Positions 23,969 through 33,105 of a stretch of 56,790 bases of DNA are shown here, in pieces. A model generated the notes under the pieces. The model had not been told where the DNA came from, did not search any database, and worked only from the letters and a program-made list of their open reading frames with translations. Location of the stretch: positions 1 to 56,790 of the IMG/VR virus record IMGVR_UViG_3300046820_001502; one strand, 5' to 3'. A program made the translations under genes and the position numbers. Every line of letters begins with the position of its first letter. Positions within the stretch are counted from its first letter, which is position 1. Source of the DNA: a virus.

Positions 23969-26020
23969 TTAATCCCACCATATATAATCATTTATCATAT
24001 CCCAACTGGTATATTCATTATCTATTGTTATTTGTTTTACATCATCATCAGAAATCATCGTTAGTAAGTATTGACCATCAATACTATTTTTTATCACATA
24101 TCTATCTTTAACCGAATAAATATCACTCCAATAATCATCCTCAACAATAATACTATTTAGTAATGCTCCATTAAAATTATATAGATTAACCCTTAAGTTA
24201 TCTGAATTGGTAAGATAAACATATAAGAAATTATTTCTACCAATACTTAAATCTCTTTCACCTGAATCCTCGGGTAAACTAAATTGATTACTTAACGAAT
24301 CTTTAGTTAAAACTCTAGCCGTTGAATTTTGAGAATTGTATAAAACAATATTTGAGTTACTATAATAGTATTCTTGAGTATAATAACCATTTGATGTATT
24401 AACATCTTGATATACCTCTATTTGTGTATACCCCGTTACTTGATTATTAACATAGTAACCATTAGTGTAATTAGTTAAGTAAAATGTTTCATAACTTGTC
24501 CAAATATTAAAACCTTCAGGTGTTGAAAATTCTAATGTGTCAATTACTTCACCATTTAAGAATAACATATTATTACTCACTGTATTACCTTCTGTGTTGT
24601 AAGAATAATTAAAATAATCTCCAAACCAATTAGTGTTCGTTCCGTTTATATCATCATAACTAACATTTGTTGACGTAAGATTAACACCATCTTCAGTTAT
24701 TGAAAAAACTACTGAATTAGTATCTCCTGTAGAACAGAATGTGTAAAAGGTCTTATTACCCCAAGAATACGGATAAAAAGTTTTATCATTTGAACCGCTA
24801 TCTTGGAAAGTATAAGTCGTAAGTTCGGTTTGATTTTCTAATCTGTAAATAATATCTAAATAACTAACCTCGTAACCTCCACCATTAAAATAGGTACCAA
24901 GACCATTATATAATATAATAAAAATACCACCCGTAGGGACATCACTAGGGAAAAAATTTGTTTCATACTGAATACTGATACTTGTGTAATTAGTACCCCT
25001 TGTGTGTGTTGTTGATGAAACATAGTCAGTGACACCATTATAGTTGTAAATTAAATAATCAATATTACTATCAGCACTGTTCCACATTATGATATTAAAT
25101 GATTGATTACCATACCATTCTAAATTCCAAGATTCGTATGTGTTTGGTGTTATTGATAAATTAGCCGTTTCAGTAAGTGATGTGTCATAAATTTTTAAAG
25201 AACTAAGTGTACCGTCACTTATTAAATAAGATAGTTCGTAAAAATAATTTGAGGAGTAATATGTTCCGTAGTATCTTTGCTCGACTGTCGAATCCCAAGA
25301 ATCTATTAATTGAGTAGATCCGTTATAATTTACTTTATATGAATATCCTGTGTTATTGTCACTATTATTAATTATAAAAAAGAACGAACCATCTAAACAA
25401 GTACTATCCCAATCCCATTGAATATCTAAACTCTCTATAAGTGGATCATATGTATATTGATAAACTGATTGACCATTAAACCAATATAATAAACCAGCAT
25501 CAGGGTCTTGGAAATATACAATTCTACCGTCTAACACATCAGTTTGAGAGTCTATCGTAATTGCGCTGAATTGATCAACAATATTTCCGTTTTCATCTAA
25601 AAATAACGTTAAACGTGCATTATCCGTATAATTATAAAAACTTAATGCACTACCACTTTCAGATAACGGGTACCAATCATTACTACTCCAATATGTTGTA
25701 TCAATATCAAGATCTATAACTTCAGCGGTAAAATCATTAAAGTTTAAGATTCCTAAACTGAAAGTAGTTTCCCCCGATACATTACCTAATTGCATATAAT
25801 TTTGGTTTTGTCCGTAAGGTTGTTGTACATTTAATCTGTAAACATAATCATATGTTATTGATGAAAGTATATATTCACCATAAGGAAGTTCACTATAATA
25901 GTTAAATGGTATTGTTTTAATACCCAAATCTATTGGTGTCCCACCTGTCATTGGTTGGAAAACAACGTTAACGGTCTGACCGATTAGGTTTTCACTTGTA
26001 ATTCTAACTCCTATTGCCAT
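23969..26020 (-). CDS. Beta-rich tail adhesin with Tyr/Asn/Ser-rich repeats
   Basis: 683 residues. Residues 1-65 (ITSENLIGQTVNVVFQPMTG ... TIPFNYYSELPYGEYIL) align with the start of the protein at 53615-54043 (L-x-G/E-x-x-x-V-x-F-x-P, then L-G-x-x-T-x-P-F, then P-x-G-x-Y-x-L), indicating a shared docking module. The rest is strand after strand, rich in Tyr, Asn, Ser and Trp, with about 45-55-residue periods of short strands (for example NYNGVTDYV, NYNGSTQLIDSW, LYNFNGALLNS) that resemble blades of a beta propeller, although WD or kelch motifs are absent. No Pro/Thr linker is present. A TATTTAT element lies 14 bases upstream. I infer a receptor-binding or baseplate-periphery protein. Confidence 0.55.
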   Translation of the reverse strand: MAIGVRITSENLIGQTVNVVFQPMTGGTPIDLGIKTIPFNYYSELPYGEYILSSITYDYVYRLNVQQPYGQNQNYMQLGNVSGETTFSLGILNFNDFTAEVIDLDIDTTYWSSNDWYPLSESGSALSFYNYTDNARLTLFLDENGNIVDQFSAITIDSQTDVLDGRIVYFQDPDAGLLYWFNGQSVYQYTYDPLIESLDIQWDWDSTCLDGSFFFIINNSDNNTGYSYKVNYNGSTQLIDSWDSTVEQRYYGTYYSSNYFYELSYLISDGTLSSLKIYDTSLTETANLSITPNTYESWNLEWYGNQSFNIIMWNSADSNIDYLIYNYNGVTDYVSSTTHTRGTNYTSISIQYETNFFPSDVPTGGIFIILYNGLGTYFNGGGYEVSYLDIIYRLENQTELTTYTFQDSGSNDKTFYPYSWGNKTFYTFCSTGDTNSVVFSITEDGVNLTSTNVSYDDINGTNTNWFGDYFNYSYNTEGNTVSNNMLFLNGEVIDTLEFSTPEGFNIWTSYETFYLTNYTNGYYVNNQVTGYTQIEVYQDVNTSNGYYTQEYYYSNSNIVLYNSQNSTARVLTKDSLSNQFSLPEDSGERDLSIGRNNFLYVYLTNSDNLRVNLYNFNGALLNSIIVEDDYWSDIYSVKDRYVIKNSIDGQYLLTMISDDDVKQITIDNEYTSWDMINDYIWWD

Positions 26021-26034
26021 TTTGTTTTTATTTT

Positions 26035-26041
26035 ATAAATA
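26035..26041 (-). promoter_or_regulatory. TATTTAT late-promoter-like element
   Basis: TATTTAT on the coding strand, 14 bases before the ATG at 26020. The rest of the 111-base gap to 26131 shows nothing recognisable. Confidence 0.5.
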
Positions 26042-26131
26042 TCATTTACTTTTTATTTGTTTAATATAACTCACTATAAAATCCCTCCTATTTAAAATGT
26101 TATTAATTGTACCATGTAATTAAAATCCCAA

Positions 26132-26638
26132 TTAACTTACTTTAATATAACCGTAATATACTATTTGAGATGATCCACTGTTATTGGTTATGCCAAATGT
26201 AAAGGTATTTGAATTTGAAACTGCCGGAGATGAGGTAATAATAGTTCCCGCAGTTCCAACTATCTGACTTGGTATTGAGGTTAAAACCAAAGCATTTCCT
26301 GCAAGATAATACCAACCATACTGAACACCTATTACAGGTACATTATTGTTTGATAATGTTACTGTTGCATTCCAATTAACAATACCGTTTGGAATATTTC
26401 CATTCACCCACATAACATATGATTGACCTGCAGGAACTGTAAAACTAACAGTATTTGTACCTGCAGATAATGTCCAACTTCCTGTGACGGGGGATATCGC
26501 ACTTTGTGAATACCCACTAAATAATGTTTCTTTAGTTATTTTGAATGATTCTGTGTTACCACTATTGTTCATAACAAGAAAAACACCATTTGTGTTTCCT
26601 GTGTATGTTTGTAAATCTGATATTAATGTGTTTGCCAT
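26132..26638 (-). CDS. Small tail fibre / adhesin
   Basis: 168 residues. The first 45 (MANTLISDLQTYTGNTNGVF ... TKETLFSG) resemble in layout the start of the collagen-like protein at 49421-53536 (a short helix, 'V-x-x-V-x-N', and an L-x-x-x-L-F/L-S-G end), a likely shared attachment segment. The remaining 120 residues are beta-rich: GSWTLSAGTNTVSFTVPAGQ, QYGWYYLAGNALVLTSIPSQ and GTAGTIITSSPAVSNSNTF, a jelly-roll-like pattern seen in phage fibre tips. No Cys or low-complexity linker. The ATG is only 4 bases after a TATTTAT element, so the message may be nearly leaderless. Confidence 0.55.
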   Translation of the reverse strand: MANTLISDLQTYTGNTNGVFLVMNNSGNTESFKITKETLFSGYSQSAISPVTGSWTLSAGTNTVSFTVPAGQSYVMWVNGNIPNGIVNWNATVTLSNNNVPVIGVQYGWYYLAGNALVLTSIPSQIVGTAGTIITSSPAVSNSNTFTFGITNNSGSSQIVYYGYIKVS

Positions 26639-26642
26639 TTTT

Positions 26643-26649
26643 ATAAATA
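26643..26649 (-). promoter_or_regulatory. TATTTAT element abutting the start codon
   Basis: TATTTAT on the coding strand with only AAAA between it and the ATG at 26638. Confidence 0.4.
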
Positions 26650-26655
26650 TTAATT

Positions 26656-28218
26656 TTAATGTTGATATTCTATTCCATCACCATTTTGAGCGGTTAATAT
26701 GTTACCATTCTGAGCTAATATAAAGAATGGTTCTGTTGGTGTAGGTGTAATAGTTGGTGTAGGTGTAATAGTTGAAGTAACACTCGGTGTTGGGGTTGGT
26801 GTTTGCGTTACCGTTACCGTGGGGGTTATGGTTGGTGTAGGTGTTGGTGGTAATATTATTTCATATGACACGCATACCTGTTCTCCCGCAACAAAATCAA
26901 CAGGAGATGATTGTATTAATATTAATTGAGATGTTGGCCCACCAAAACCACCATTTATAAAACCACCAAAATCAGGATAAAATGAATTTTGATCTCCTTG
27001 ATATATTGAGGTATTACCATTTTGACTGAATGATATTAAATAATTGTTTGATAATAATTGATCATAGTAATCATATAAATTATTACCTAAATCATCCACA
27101 GATGCAAAATCAACTCCATTAATATCAAAAGTGTTTGGGTTAAGTATACCTTCAACGGAACTTGGATTTGTGAATTCAGGGAATATTATATTACCAGATT
27201 CAGGATAAAAATAAGGTAATGTTATTAAATTAAATAAACCTCCGCCACATGTTAATACTTCTGGTGTTAAATCATTATTTGGTATTATTTCAGAACCTAA
27301 ACCATCGTTTGGTATTTGATTATCATTTAAATCATTTAAAGGTATAAATCCACCATTTAAATCATTATTTGGTATAAATCCACCATTTAAATCATTATTT
27401 GGTATAAATCCACCATTTAAATCATTATTTGGAATATTATTACCGGTAAGATCGCCATTAGGTATATTATTACCAAGTAAATCATTATCGGGTATATTTT
27501 GATCACCCAAATCATTATTAGGTATTACCAAATACTCAAAATCATTTGGTGGTGCAGGAGTACTTGTTGGTGTTAAAGTTGGGGTCGGTGTAGGTGTTGG
27601 TGACGATCCTTCAGTTGGGGTCGGTGTTAAAGTTGGAGTCGGTGTAGGTGACGATCCTTGTGACGGTGTAATTGAGACAGTAACCGTTGGGGTTGGTGTT
27701 TGAGTTACAGTTGGTGTTGGTACAATAGTAGTTGTTGTAGTTGTTGGTATTACAGTTGTTGTGGTTGTTGTAATTGGTGGTACAGGGGGTATTATTCCTC
27801 CTGATTTACAACAGGGAAAATCAACAACATAACAGCTTTGATATTCCATATCATCCAGAATAAAACTGTCCGTTACATTAATATAAATTTCTTGATTTAA
27901 TGGTAAGGTTAGAATTCCTGTTTCATTTCTAACTAAAAACTGGCCTTTATATCTACCAACGACTTTAGTATCAAAAGGTGTGAATTGATAATAAACGTAA
28001 TATTGTAGTTCTTCATTATTATTGAAATCTTGTTTTTCCTTTAATCCCGCAGGTCGAGAAGTTATTTTAGGAATACCCGTTACGGTGTCCACCATGGAAA
28101 AAAAAATATCCGTACCCGAAAGGAACCTCATGGTTCTATCGTAGTCACTTCTCCCATCTTTAATAATGTTAATTTTTAGAACAGGAAGGGTCGCATTTTT
28201 TTTGATAAAAAATTCCAT
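26656..28218 (-). CDS. Modular tail adhesin with two Pro/Thr linkers and IPNNDL repeats
   Basis: 520 residues from the ATG at 28218; a TTG at 28233 is in frame but falls inside the TATTTAT element, and the ATG aligns with the start of its paralogue at 22807-23649 (MEFF versus MEFT). Residues 1-145 are the shared docking module, ending CYVVDFPCC. A Thr/Pro linker follows (about 150-230, with Thr runs of six and PTPTPT units). Next are eight to nine copies of a 10-residue unit, IPNNDLNGGF and variants (about 232-317), a beta domain (about 325-455), a second Pro/Thr linker (about 460-495) and a 23-residue tail FFILAQNGNILTAQ.... The decapeptide array may form a beta solenoid. It lies at the end of the sugar-enzyme block. 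Confidence 0.65.
   Translation of the reverse strand: MEFFIKKNATLPVLKINIIKDGRSDYDRTMRFLSGTDIFFSMVDTVTGIPKITSRPAGLKEKQDFNNNEELQYYVYYQFTPFDTKVVGRYKGQFLVRNETGILTLPLNQEIYINVTDSFILDDMEYQSCYVVDFPCCKSGGIIPPVPPITTTTTTVIPTTTTTTIVPTPTVTQTPTPTVTVSITPSQGSSPTPTPTLTPTPTEGSSPTPTPTPTLTPTSTPAPPNDFEYLVIPNNDLGDQNIPDNDLLGNNIPNGDLTGNNIPNNDLNGGFIPNNDLNGGFIPNNDLNGGFIPLNDLNDNQIPNDGLGSEIIPNNDLTPEVLTCGGGLFNLITLPYFYPESGNIIFPEFTNPSSVEGILNPNTFDINGVDFASVDDLGNNLYDYYDQLLSNNYLISFSQNGNTSIYQGDQNSFYPDFGGFINGGFGGPTSQLILIQSSPVDFVAGEQVCVSYEIILPPTPTPTITPTVTVTQTPTPTPSVTSTITPTPTITPTPTEPFFILAQNGNILTAQNGDGIEYQH
26728..26850 (-). repeat. Pro/Thr linker repeat (C-terminal)
   Basis: Second PTPT-coding low-complexity segment of the adhesin at 26656-28218. 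Confidence 0.75.
27270..27530 (-). repeat. 30-base tandem repeats encoding IPNNDLNGGF units
   Basis: Eight to nine 30-base units. Three consecutive copies near 27340-27430 are almost identical (ggtataaatccaccattt and following); outer copies have diverged, a pattern of recent expansion from the centre. Confidence 0.85.
27555..27790 (-). repeat. Thr/Pro-rich linker repeat (N-terminal)
   Basis: Two runs of six Thr and many PTPT units, with two copies of an EGSSPTPTPT-type unit, encoded by reiterated ACN and CCN codons. Confidence 0.8.
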
Positions 28219-28232
28219 TAAACCTTTTATCA

Positions 28233-28239
28233 ATAAATA
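28233..28239 (-). promoter_or_regulatory. TATTTAT late-promoter-like element
   Basis: TATTTAT on the coding strand, 14 bases before the ATG at 28218, the same spacing as its paralogue; this supports that start over the upstream TTG. Confidence 0.5.
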
Positions 28240-28245
28240 CTCCGT

Positions 28246-30624
28246 TTAGAATTCTTTTCTTAAATTTCCTTCGTAGAACTCAAACCTATCATGTTCTGTT
28301 GGTGTCATCAAAAGAACTCCGGCATTAATTTTACCTTGTTTCATCTCTTTATAACAGTGAGACATTAAAGTTTGCTCGTAAGGATAAGTGAACTTAGTTT
28401 CGATATAACATTTGTAATTACCTTCTTGTGAAAGAATTATTGGCCAGTTAGACAAATAAACTTCACCTGTCGCATATGGAATACCGTCATAAATTTTTAT
28501 GTTTTTATATTCTAAATAAGGTGCGTTTGGATCTTGTCCGTTTACAGGTAATTTTGGATTGTCAGGCCAATGCTCATCTCTATATGCTTTGTCTACATTA
28601 TACCAAGCCCACTGTTTTTCATGACTACCATAAAACTCAGTAAAGTTGAACTTTAAAAAATCAAAGTTTTCTTTTCTTGTAATTTGTAAAACTTTTTCAT
28701 ATAAATTATTTGTTTTTCTTAAAAACCCATTTCTACAAGATGTTTCAGCTCCACCGTAGAAAAACATATCATCCTCAAAGAAAATATAATAATCCATGTC
28801 AGATTCATTAAAATGTTCGGCAACAAACACTCTACCACCTGTAATACCTATGTTATCTTTTTTAATGTGCTCAAATCCGTATTGTTCACAAAGTTCTAAG
28901 TATCGTGGTGTGGTTGATAGATCTGTTGAGTTATTTAGTAAAAACTTTTTAGTTCTTGTAAGAAAATCATTATCATATAACTCCATAGATCGTATTAGAG
29001 TTTCAAATTGTTTAGGACTATTAAATGTGATTACGTATAAACCAACATCTCCATTCTTTTTGATTTTAATCGGATCTTCTTTTCTAAAACTTTTAATAAC
29101 TACTGAATCATTTTTTACGTCCTCAAAAAACTTATAAAGTAATCCATTTGATTCGATTTCTACATAATCAATATTTTTTGGACTCGTATAAGTCATGATT
29201 GAAAATAAACTTTCTTCAGTACCCATCAAACCTCTGTTAAGTGTTGATTTCATTAGATCATAATACAAAGTATTCATTTCTCTAATCAAAGGTTTTGGTC
29301 CACCAAAAAATCCACCCCTACAAACTTTATTAACTCGTTGACCAACAAGTTCAGTCATAGAATTAATTTCAAAACCGTGGATCTCGTTGTCGGCTTCATA
29401 TGGGAATGCAACAAATGTAAAATTATCAAATAAGTTGTCTATTTTTGGTAATACATTATCGTGAGTAAAGTAACCTATATTAACTGTGTTGGCAATACCG
29501 GCATCTAACCAATATAATTTTTGGGAATTGAATTTGTCTAAAATAACCGCATCGTGCAGTAAAAACATTTTTGACATTACAAGAGGGTTATACATTTCTA
29601 ATTTGGCCTGTGTCGAATCTTTTAACCAACCCGCCAAATTATACCAATCAGGATTTGTTCTAATTTCTTGTATTTTATCGTAAAACTCTCCTTTGAACCA
29701 AGATTGATCTCTTAAAATGAATTGAGTATTTTCATGACTTCTTTTTGTAAATACAAAACTTTCTAATTCTGCATCACCAAAAATTATCATATTACAAGGA
29801 ATGTCTAAGAACTGTAAAAACTTTTCTAAATAATGTTGATACGATCTTGCCCATCCTTCAGTTAACCCATCTCTTTTGATATCCCATAAACCTGTAACTA
29901 ATGTAAGTTTTGAGTCTATTTTTTTTACAACTTCTTTTGGTTCTAAAGTTGCCTTAATTTCATCGTGTACGTCTTTTCTAATCGCATCAATATCCATATT
30001 ACCCAATATCTCATAAAGATAACCAGCCTCTGTTAACTTGTTTGTGATGTTAGTTTTTTCTTCGTCAGTCATATTACACCACTCTAACCGAATTAAACTT
30101 GGTCTAAACTTTCCTAAATCAATTTGTTTAAAGATTGTATAATCGTGTCCTTCAGTATCAACAGATAAAACATCAAAATGATCTATTCCGTGTTTTTGTA
30201 CTAATGTGTCCCAAGTAATACAATTAACCTCAACGTCAACGGCATATTTTTCAACAACTTCTCTATCACCTTCACTACCCATACCATTTTTAGATGGATC
30301 AATTACACTCATACCATAAAAAGCAGGATGAACTAAACCTTCGTCAACAACTTCGATTGGGATTGTTTTCATAGTTATAGTTCCATTAAAATCACTTACC
30401 GCAGAGTTTTCAAATTTGTTGCCAGGGTTATTACTCTTATGATTAACTAATCTCTCAAAATGAGGTTTCATAGGCTCAACATATAAAACATCCGAATTAT
30501 AGATTTGGGCGTATCCACTCATACTATCAAACATAACACCATCCATTGCTCCGATGTTAATCATAAATAATTTTTGGCCCTTTCTACCGTAATAATGTAA
30601 TACCTTATCAAAAAAATCTTCCAT
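28246..30624 (-). CDS. Three-domain enzyme: FkbM methyltransferase + HtrL/YibB-type + glycosyltransferase
   Basis: 792 residues. Residues about 1-210 are an FkbM-type SAM methyltransferase: INIGAMDGVMFD (22-33) for SAM binding and VLSVDTEGHDYTIF, the D-x-E-G-x-[DE] FkbM signature. Residues about 235-500 (LTLVTGLWDIKRDG, YWLDAGIANT, RGGFFGGP) resemble the HtrL/YibB family of putative glycosyltransferases. Residues about 520-792 have VGLYVITFNSPKQFETLIRS and FFEDDMFF (about 615), a GT2-like arrangement with a D-x-D metal site. The product probably transfers and O-methylates sugars. It follows the next HtrL gene by 9 bases and is the last enzyme of the block before an adhesin gene. Acceptors are unknown: phage virion protein or host glycan. 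Confidence 0.7.
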   Translation of the reverse strand: MEDFFDKVLHYYGRKGQKLFMINIGAMDGVMFDSMSGYAQIYNSDVLYVEPMKPHFERLVNHKSNNPGNKFENSAVSDFNGTITMKTIPIEVVDEGLVHPAFYGMSVIDPSKNGMGSEGDREVVEKYAVDVEVNCITWDTLVQKHGIDHFDVLSVDTEGHDYTIFKQIDLGKFRPSLIRLEWCNMTDEEKTNITNKLTEAGYLYEILGNMDIDAIRKDVHDEIKATLEPKEVVKKIDSKLTLVTGLWDIKRDGLTEGWARSYQHYLEKFLQFLDIPCNMIIFGDAELESFVFTKRSHENTQFILRDQSWFKGEFYDKIQEIRTNPDWYNLAGWLKDSTQAKLEMYNPLVMSKMFLLHDAVILDKFNSQKLYWLDAGIANTVNIGYFTHDNVLPKIDNLFDNFTFVAFPYEADNEIHGFEINSMTELVGQRVNKVCRGGFFGGPKPLIREMNTLYYDLMKSTLNRGLMGTEESLFSIMTYTSPKNIDYVEIESNGLLYKFFEDVKNDSVVIKSFRKEDPIKIKKNGDVGLYVITFNSPKQFETLIRSMELYDNDFLTRTKKFLLNNSTDLSTTPRYLELCEQYGFEHIKKDNIGITGGRVFVAEHFNESDMDYYIFFEDDMFFYGGAETSCRNGFLRKTNNLYEKVLQITRKENFDFLKFNFTEFYGSHEKQWAWYNVDKAYRDEHWPDNPKLPVNGQDPNAPYLEYKNIKIYDGIPYATGEVYLSNWPIILSQEGNYKCYIETKFTYPYEQTLMSHCYKEMKQGKINAGVLLMTPTEHDRFEFYEGNLRKEF

Positions 30625-30633
30625 ATCTAATTT

Positions 30634-31521
30634 TTAAATTCCTAATTCCGTCTCAAAAAAATGAACGAAGTGTGTTTTATTTTTAATTGATTCTCTATCG
30701 AAAACCGGAGTTGTGAGCCAAAAGTCTTCATGATACCAAGTATCAAAACTGAATGTTTTAAACATATCAGGATTTTCGAACTCTAAGTTTGTAATCATAC
30801 CTTCGTGATTTAATATATGATTTTCATTTAAACATAAATTACTTATTATATCAAATTCTTGTATGAACCATTTTATTTTTGAAATGTGTCCTCCCAAAAT
30901 ACCACCAACAGACATATGTTTATAATCATTATTATTTTTATAAACTTTTCTAATCTCATTTGGGTTATGTGAAAACATGGTATTTGCCAAGTTGATTAAT
31001 TTATCGCCAACCCAATTATTTATCTTTGGGAATAATTCAGGACAAAATATTTTTGTAAATGAATAGTTTTCCCAATCTCGAGATAAACCAGTAATCTTAT
31101 CGGAGTAAGGATTATATTTTAAGGTAAACAATCCTCTGTGAGATAAACCACAATCAATCCAATAAATGTAGTCATAGGATTCGTCGTATTCTTTTGAAAT
31201 AAGGTATATTTTATTCCAATCAACTTCATGGTAGAAATTAAATTGTTCGTTAGATTTTTTAATCTCTAACATTCTTTCCGTTTTTGGGTAGTCTTTAAGA
31301 TTTGAAATTTTAATCGTTACGTTATTTAAATTAAATTCCTCACAATATTTTTGTAACAAATCAAATTGAGTTTCATTACAATAACATATAATTTCATTAT
31401 TCATGTTATTTAATGTCCTTAAAGAATGTAAGTATCTTTCTTGTCTTGCAAATGACTCGTGACCAAAAAAAGGAAACCCAATAATATCGGTATAAAAGGC
31501 GGTTACTAGCTTTGTCTTCAT
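30634..31521 (-). CDS. HtrL/YibB-family putative glycosyltransferase
   Basis: 295 residues, starting KLVTAFYTDIIGFPFFGHES, then DYIYWIDCGLSHRG (about 137-150; the W-x-D-x-G site of the family) and HMSVGGILGG (about 201-210), corresponding to the GGFFGG block in the composite neighbour. This matches the WlaTC/HtrL family found in lipopolysaccharide and capsule clusters, presumed to be a nucleotide-sugar transferase with a GT-A fold. The donor cannot be told from sequence. Its ATG overlaps the carbamoyltransferase stop by 4 bases, indicating translational coupling, and 9 bases separate it from the three-domain enzyme, whose middle segment is a paralogue. Confidence 0.7.
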   Translation of the reverse strand: MKTKLVTAFYTDIIGFPFFGHESFARQERYLHSLRTLNNMNNEIICYCNETQFDLLQKYCEEFNLNNVTIKISNLKDYPKTERMLEIKKSNEQFNFYHEVDWNKIYLISKEYDESYDYIYWIDCGLSHRGLFTLKYNPYSDKITGLSRDWENYSFTKIFCPELFPKINNWVGDKLINLANTMFSHNPNEIRKVYKNNNDYKHMSVGGILGGHISKIKWFIQEFDIISNLCLNENHILNHEGMITNLEFENPDMFKTFSFDTWYHEDFWLTTPVFDRESIKNKTHFVHFFETELGI

Positions 31522-33095
31522 ATTCTTTTTCTAAAATAGTAATCACCTAATAAAAGACAATCCATTTCTGTTTTATCGTAAACCGAAATCGCATCACTAT
31601 ATCGAGAAAGTATTGGTTTTCCATTAACGTTGAACGATGTATTTAATAATACCCCTATACCTGATTGTTTCTCAAACTCAGTTAATAAATTGTATAACCA
31701 AGGGTTTTGTTCTTCAGTTACGGTTTGTACTCTTGCTGTACCATCTACGTGTGTAATTGAAACTAATTTTTCTCTCCACTCTTCTTTTACAGTAGGACAA
31801 AATCCCATCCACTTACTTTCACCCTCAAAATTAAAATATTTAGATACGTCTTCTAATTTACATACAGGGGCAAAAGGTCTATACCACTCTCTGTTTTTTA
31901 CTTTAGCATTTAATATATCTTTCATGTTATCATAAGCAGGATTACAAATAATACTTCTATTCCCTAAAGCTCTCGGACCATGTTCTGCATTACCTCTGAC
32001 AACACCAACAATTCTTCCATCTACTAAATCCTTAACTAACATTTCTGTCTCTAAAGGTAAAGCGTGTCTTTCCTCAACATGAGACATTAATGTATGTTTA
32101 TCTAAAATTGGAATACCTGCGTATGTAATGTCGATAGCCTTTTCAGGTTTAATATGATTTAACATCATTCCTGTTGCAATTCCACAATCATTTGGATTGG
32201 GTGGTACAAAAACTGGTCTATCAAGTTCTTGGTGTAACTTTGTGTTTAACAATATGTTTAATGCACAACCACCAACAAGTATTAAAGGTATATTTGGGTA
32301 TTGATCTAAAAATGGTATAGTTAACTCCATAAACACATTCTCAAATGCAATCTGAGAAGTTTTAGCAACATCCCAACCTATTTGACCCGTTAATCTATTT
32401 TCAAAATCAAAAGAAAGACCTGTTTGTTCTGCCAACTCATTTAAATAACCTAAGTAATTATTTCCGTCAGGTTTTTTTCTATAGTATTCTTCGAAGTGTG
32501 GCAACCAATCTTCATTAACATTACCATAAGAACAAAGTCCCATAATTTTTCCTGAGTAAACTAAATTACCAATATTAAGTGCCGGTTCTTTTGTAATATC
32601 ACCCAAGTAATCACCAAATGACATATATGGAAACCCTAAATCAGTATTAAATTTTTCAATAAGGTTTATGTTATTTCTGTCTTCCGCATGATACACATTA
32701 AAGAATCCATCATTACCTCCTCCATCAAATGAAATAATTAAAGCTTCGTTATAATCTGTTTGGTATAAACCACAAGCAGCATGGCTTAAATGGTGTAGTG
32801 AATTAATATATTCTTTTGCCGGTATTAACTCTTGATAATGAACCTTTGTTGTGTGTTCGATTGTATCCGCATTTAAGTAATAACATTTATCATATTCTGA
32901 AATTCCATATTCATCTTTAATAAATTGTAAAATATGTTTTAACAAAAAGGGTCTTGAGTATGAAATTAAATATTGTGCGTAACCTGCGTTTTTTTGGGTA
33001 AGAAATCTTTCGACTTCTATTACCACAATAATTTTTCCTTGATCCTCAACAACAACCGCAGAATTGTGAGATCCGTAAAATGAAATGTTTGCCAT
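31518..33095 (-). CDS. Carbamoyltransferase (NodU/CmcH family)
   Basis: 525 residues. The N-terminal Kae1-like domain shows HHLSHAACGLY (101-111) and ISFDGGGNDG (121-130), and in the middle LVGGCALNILLN, the metal/nucleotide pocket of this family. The C-terminal YrdC-like-to-transfer part has EHGPRALGNRSI, RPFAPV and FNVNGKPI. Members such as NodU, CmcH and TobZ use carbamoyl phosphate and ATP to place a carbamoyl group on a sugar or antibiotic hydroxyl. In this block it likely decorates a glycan made by the neighbouring transferases. It is 10 bases downstream of the GT60-like gene and overlaps the next by 4. No late-type TATTTAT precedes it. Confidence 0.9.
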   Translation of the reverse strand: MANISFYGSHNSAVVVEDQGKIIVVIEVERFLTQKNAGYAQYLISYSRPFLLKHILQFIKDEYGISEYDKCYYLNADTIEHTTKVHYQELIPAKEYINSLHHLSHAACGLYQTDYNEALIISFDGGGNDGFFNVYHAEDRNNINLIEKFNTDLGFPYMSFGDYLGDITKEPALNIGNLVYSGKIMGLCSYGNVNEDWLPHFEEYYRKKPDGNNYLGYLNELAEQTGLSFDFENRLTGQIGWDVAKTSQIAFENVFMELTIPFLDQYPNIPLILVGGCALNILLNTKLHQELDRPVFVPPNPNDCGIATGMMLNHIKPEKAIDITYAGIPILDKHTLMSHVEERHALPLETEMLVKDLVDGRIVGVVRGNAEHGPRALGNRSIICNPAYDNMKDILNAKVKNREWYRPFAPVCKLEDVSKYFNFEGESKWMGFCPTVKEEWREKLVSITHVDGTARVQTVTEEQNPWLYNLLTEFEKQSGIGVLLNTSFNVNGKPILSRYSDAISVYDKTEMDCLLLGDYYFRKRI

Positions 33096-33105
33096 TATTA
33101 TATTT

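Noticed and set aside
28219-28233. TTG start giving five extra residues for the adhesin
   Set aside because: It overlaps the promoter-like element, and the ATG aligns with the paralogue's start.
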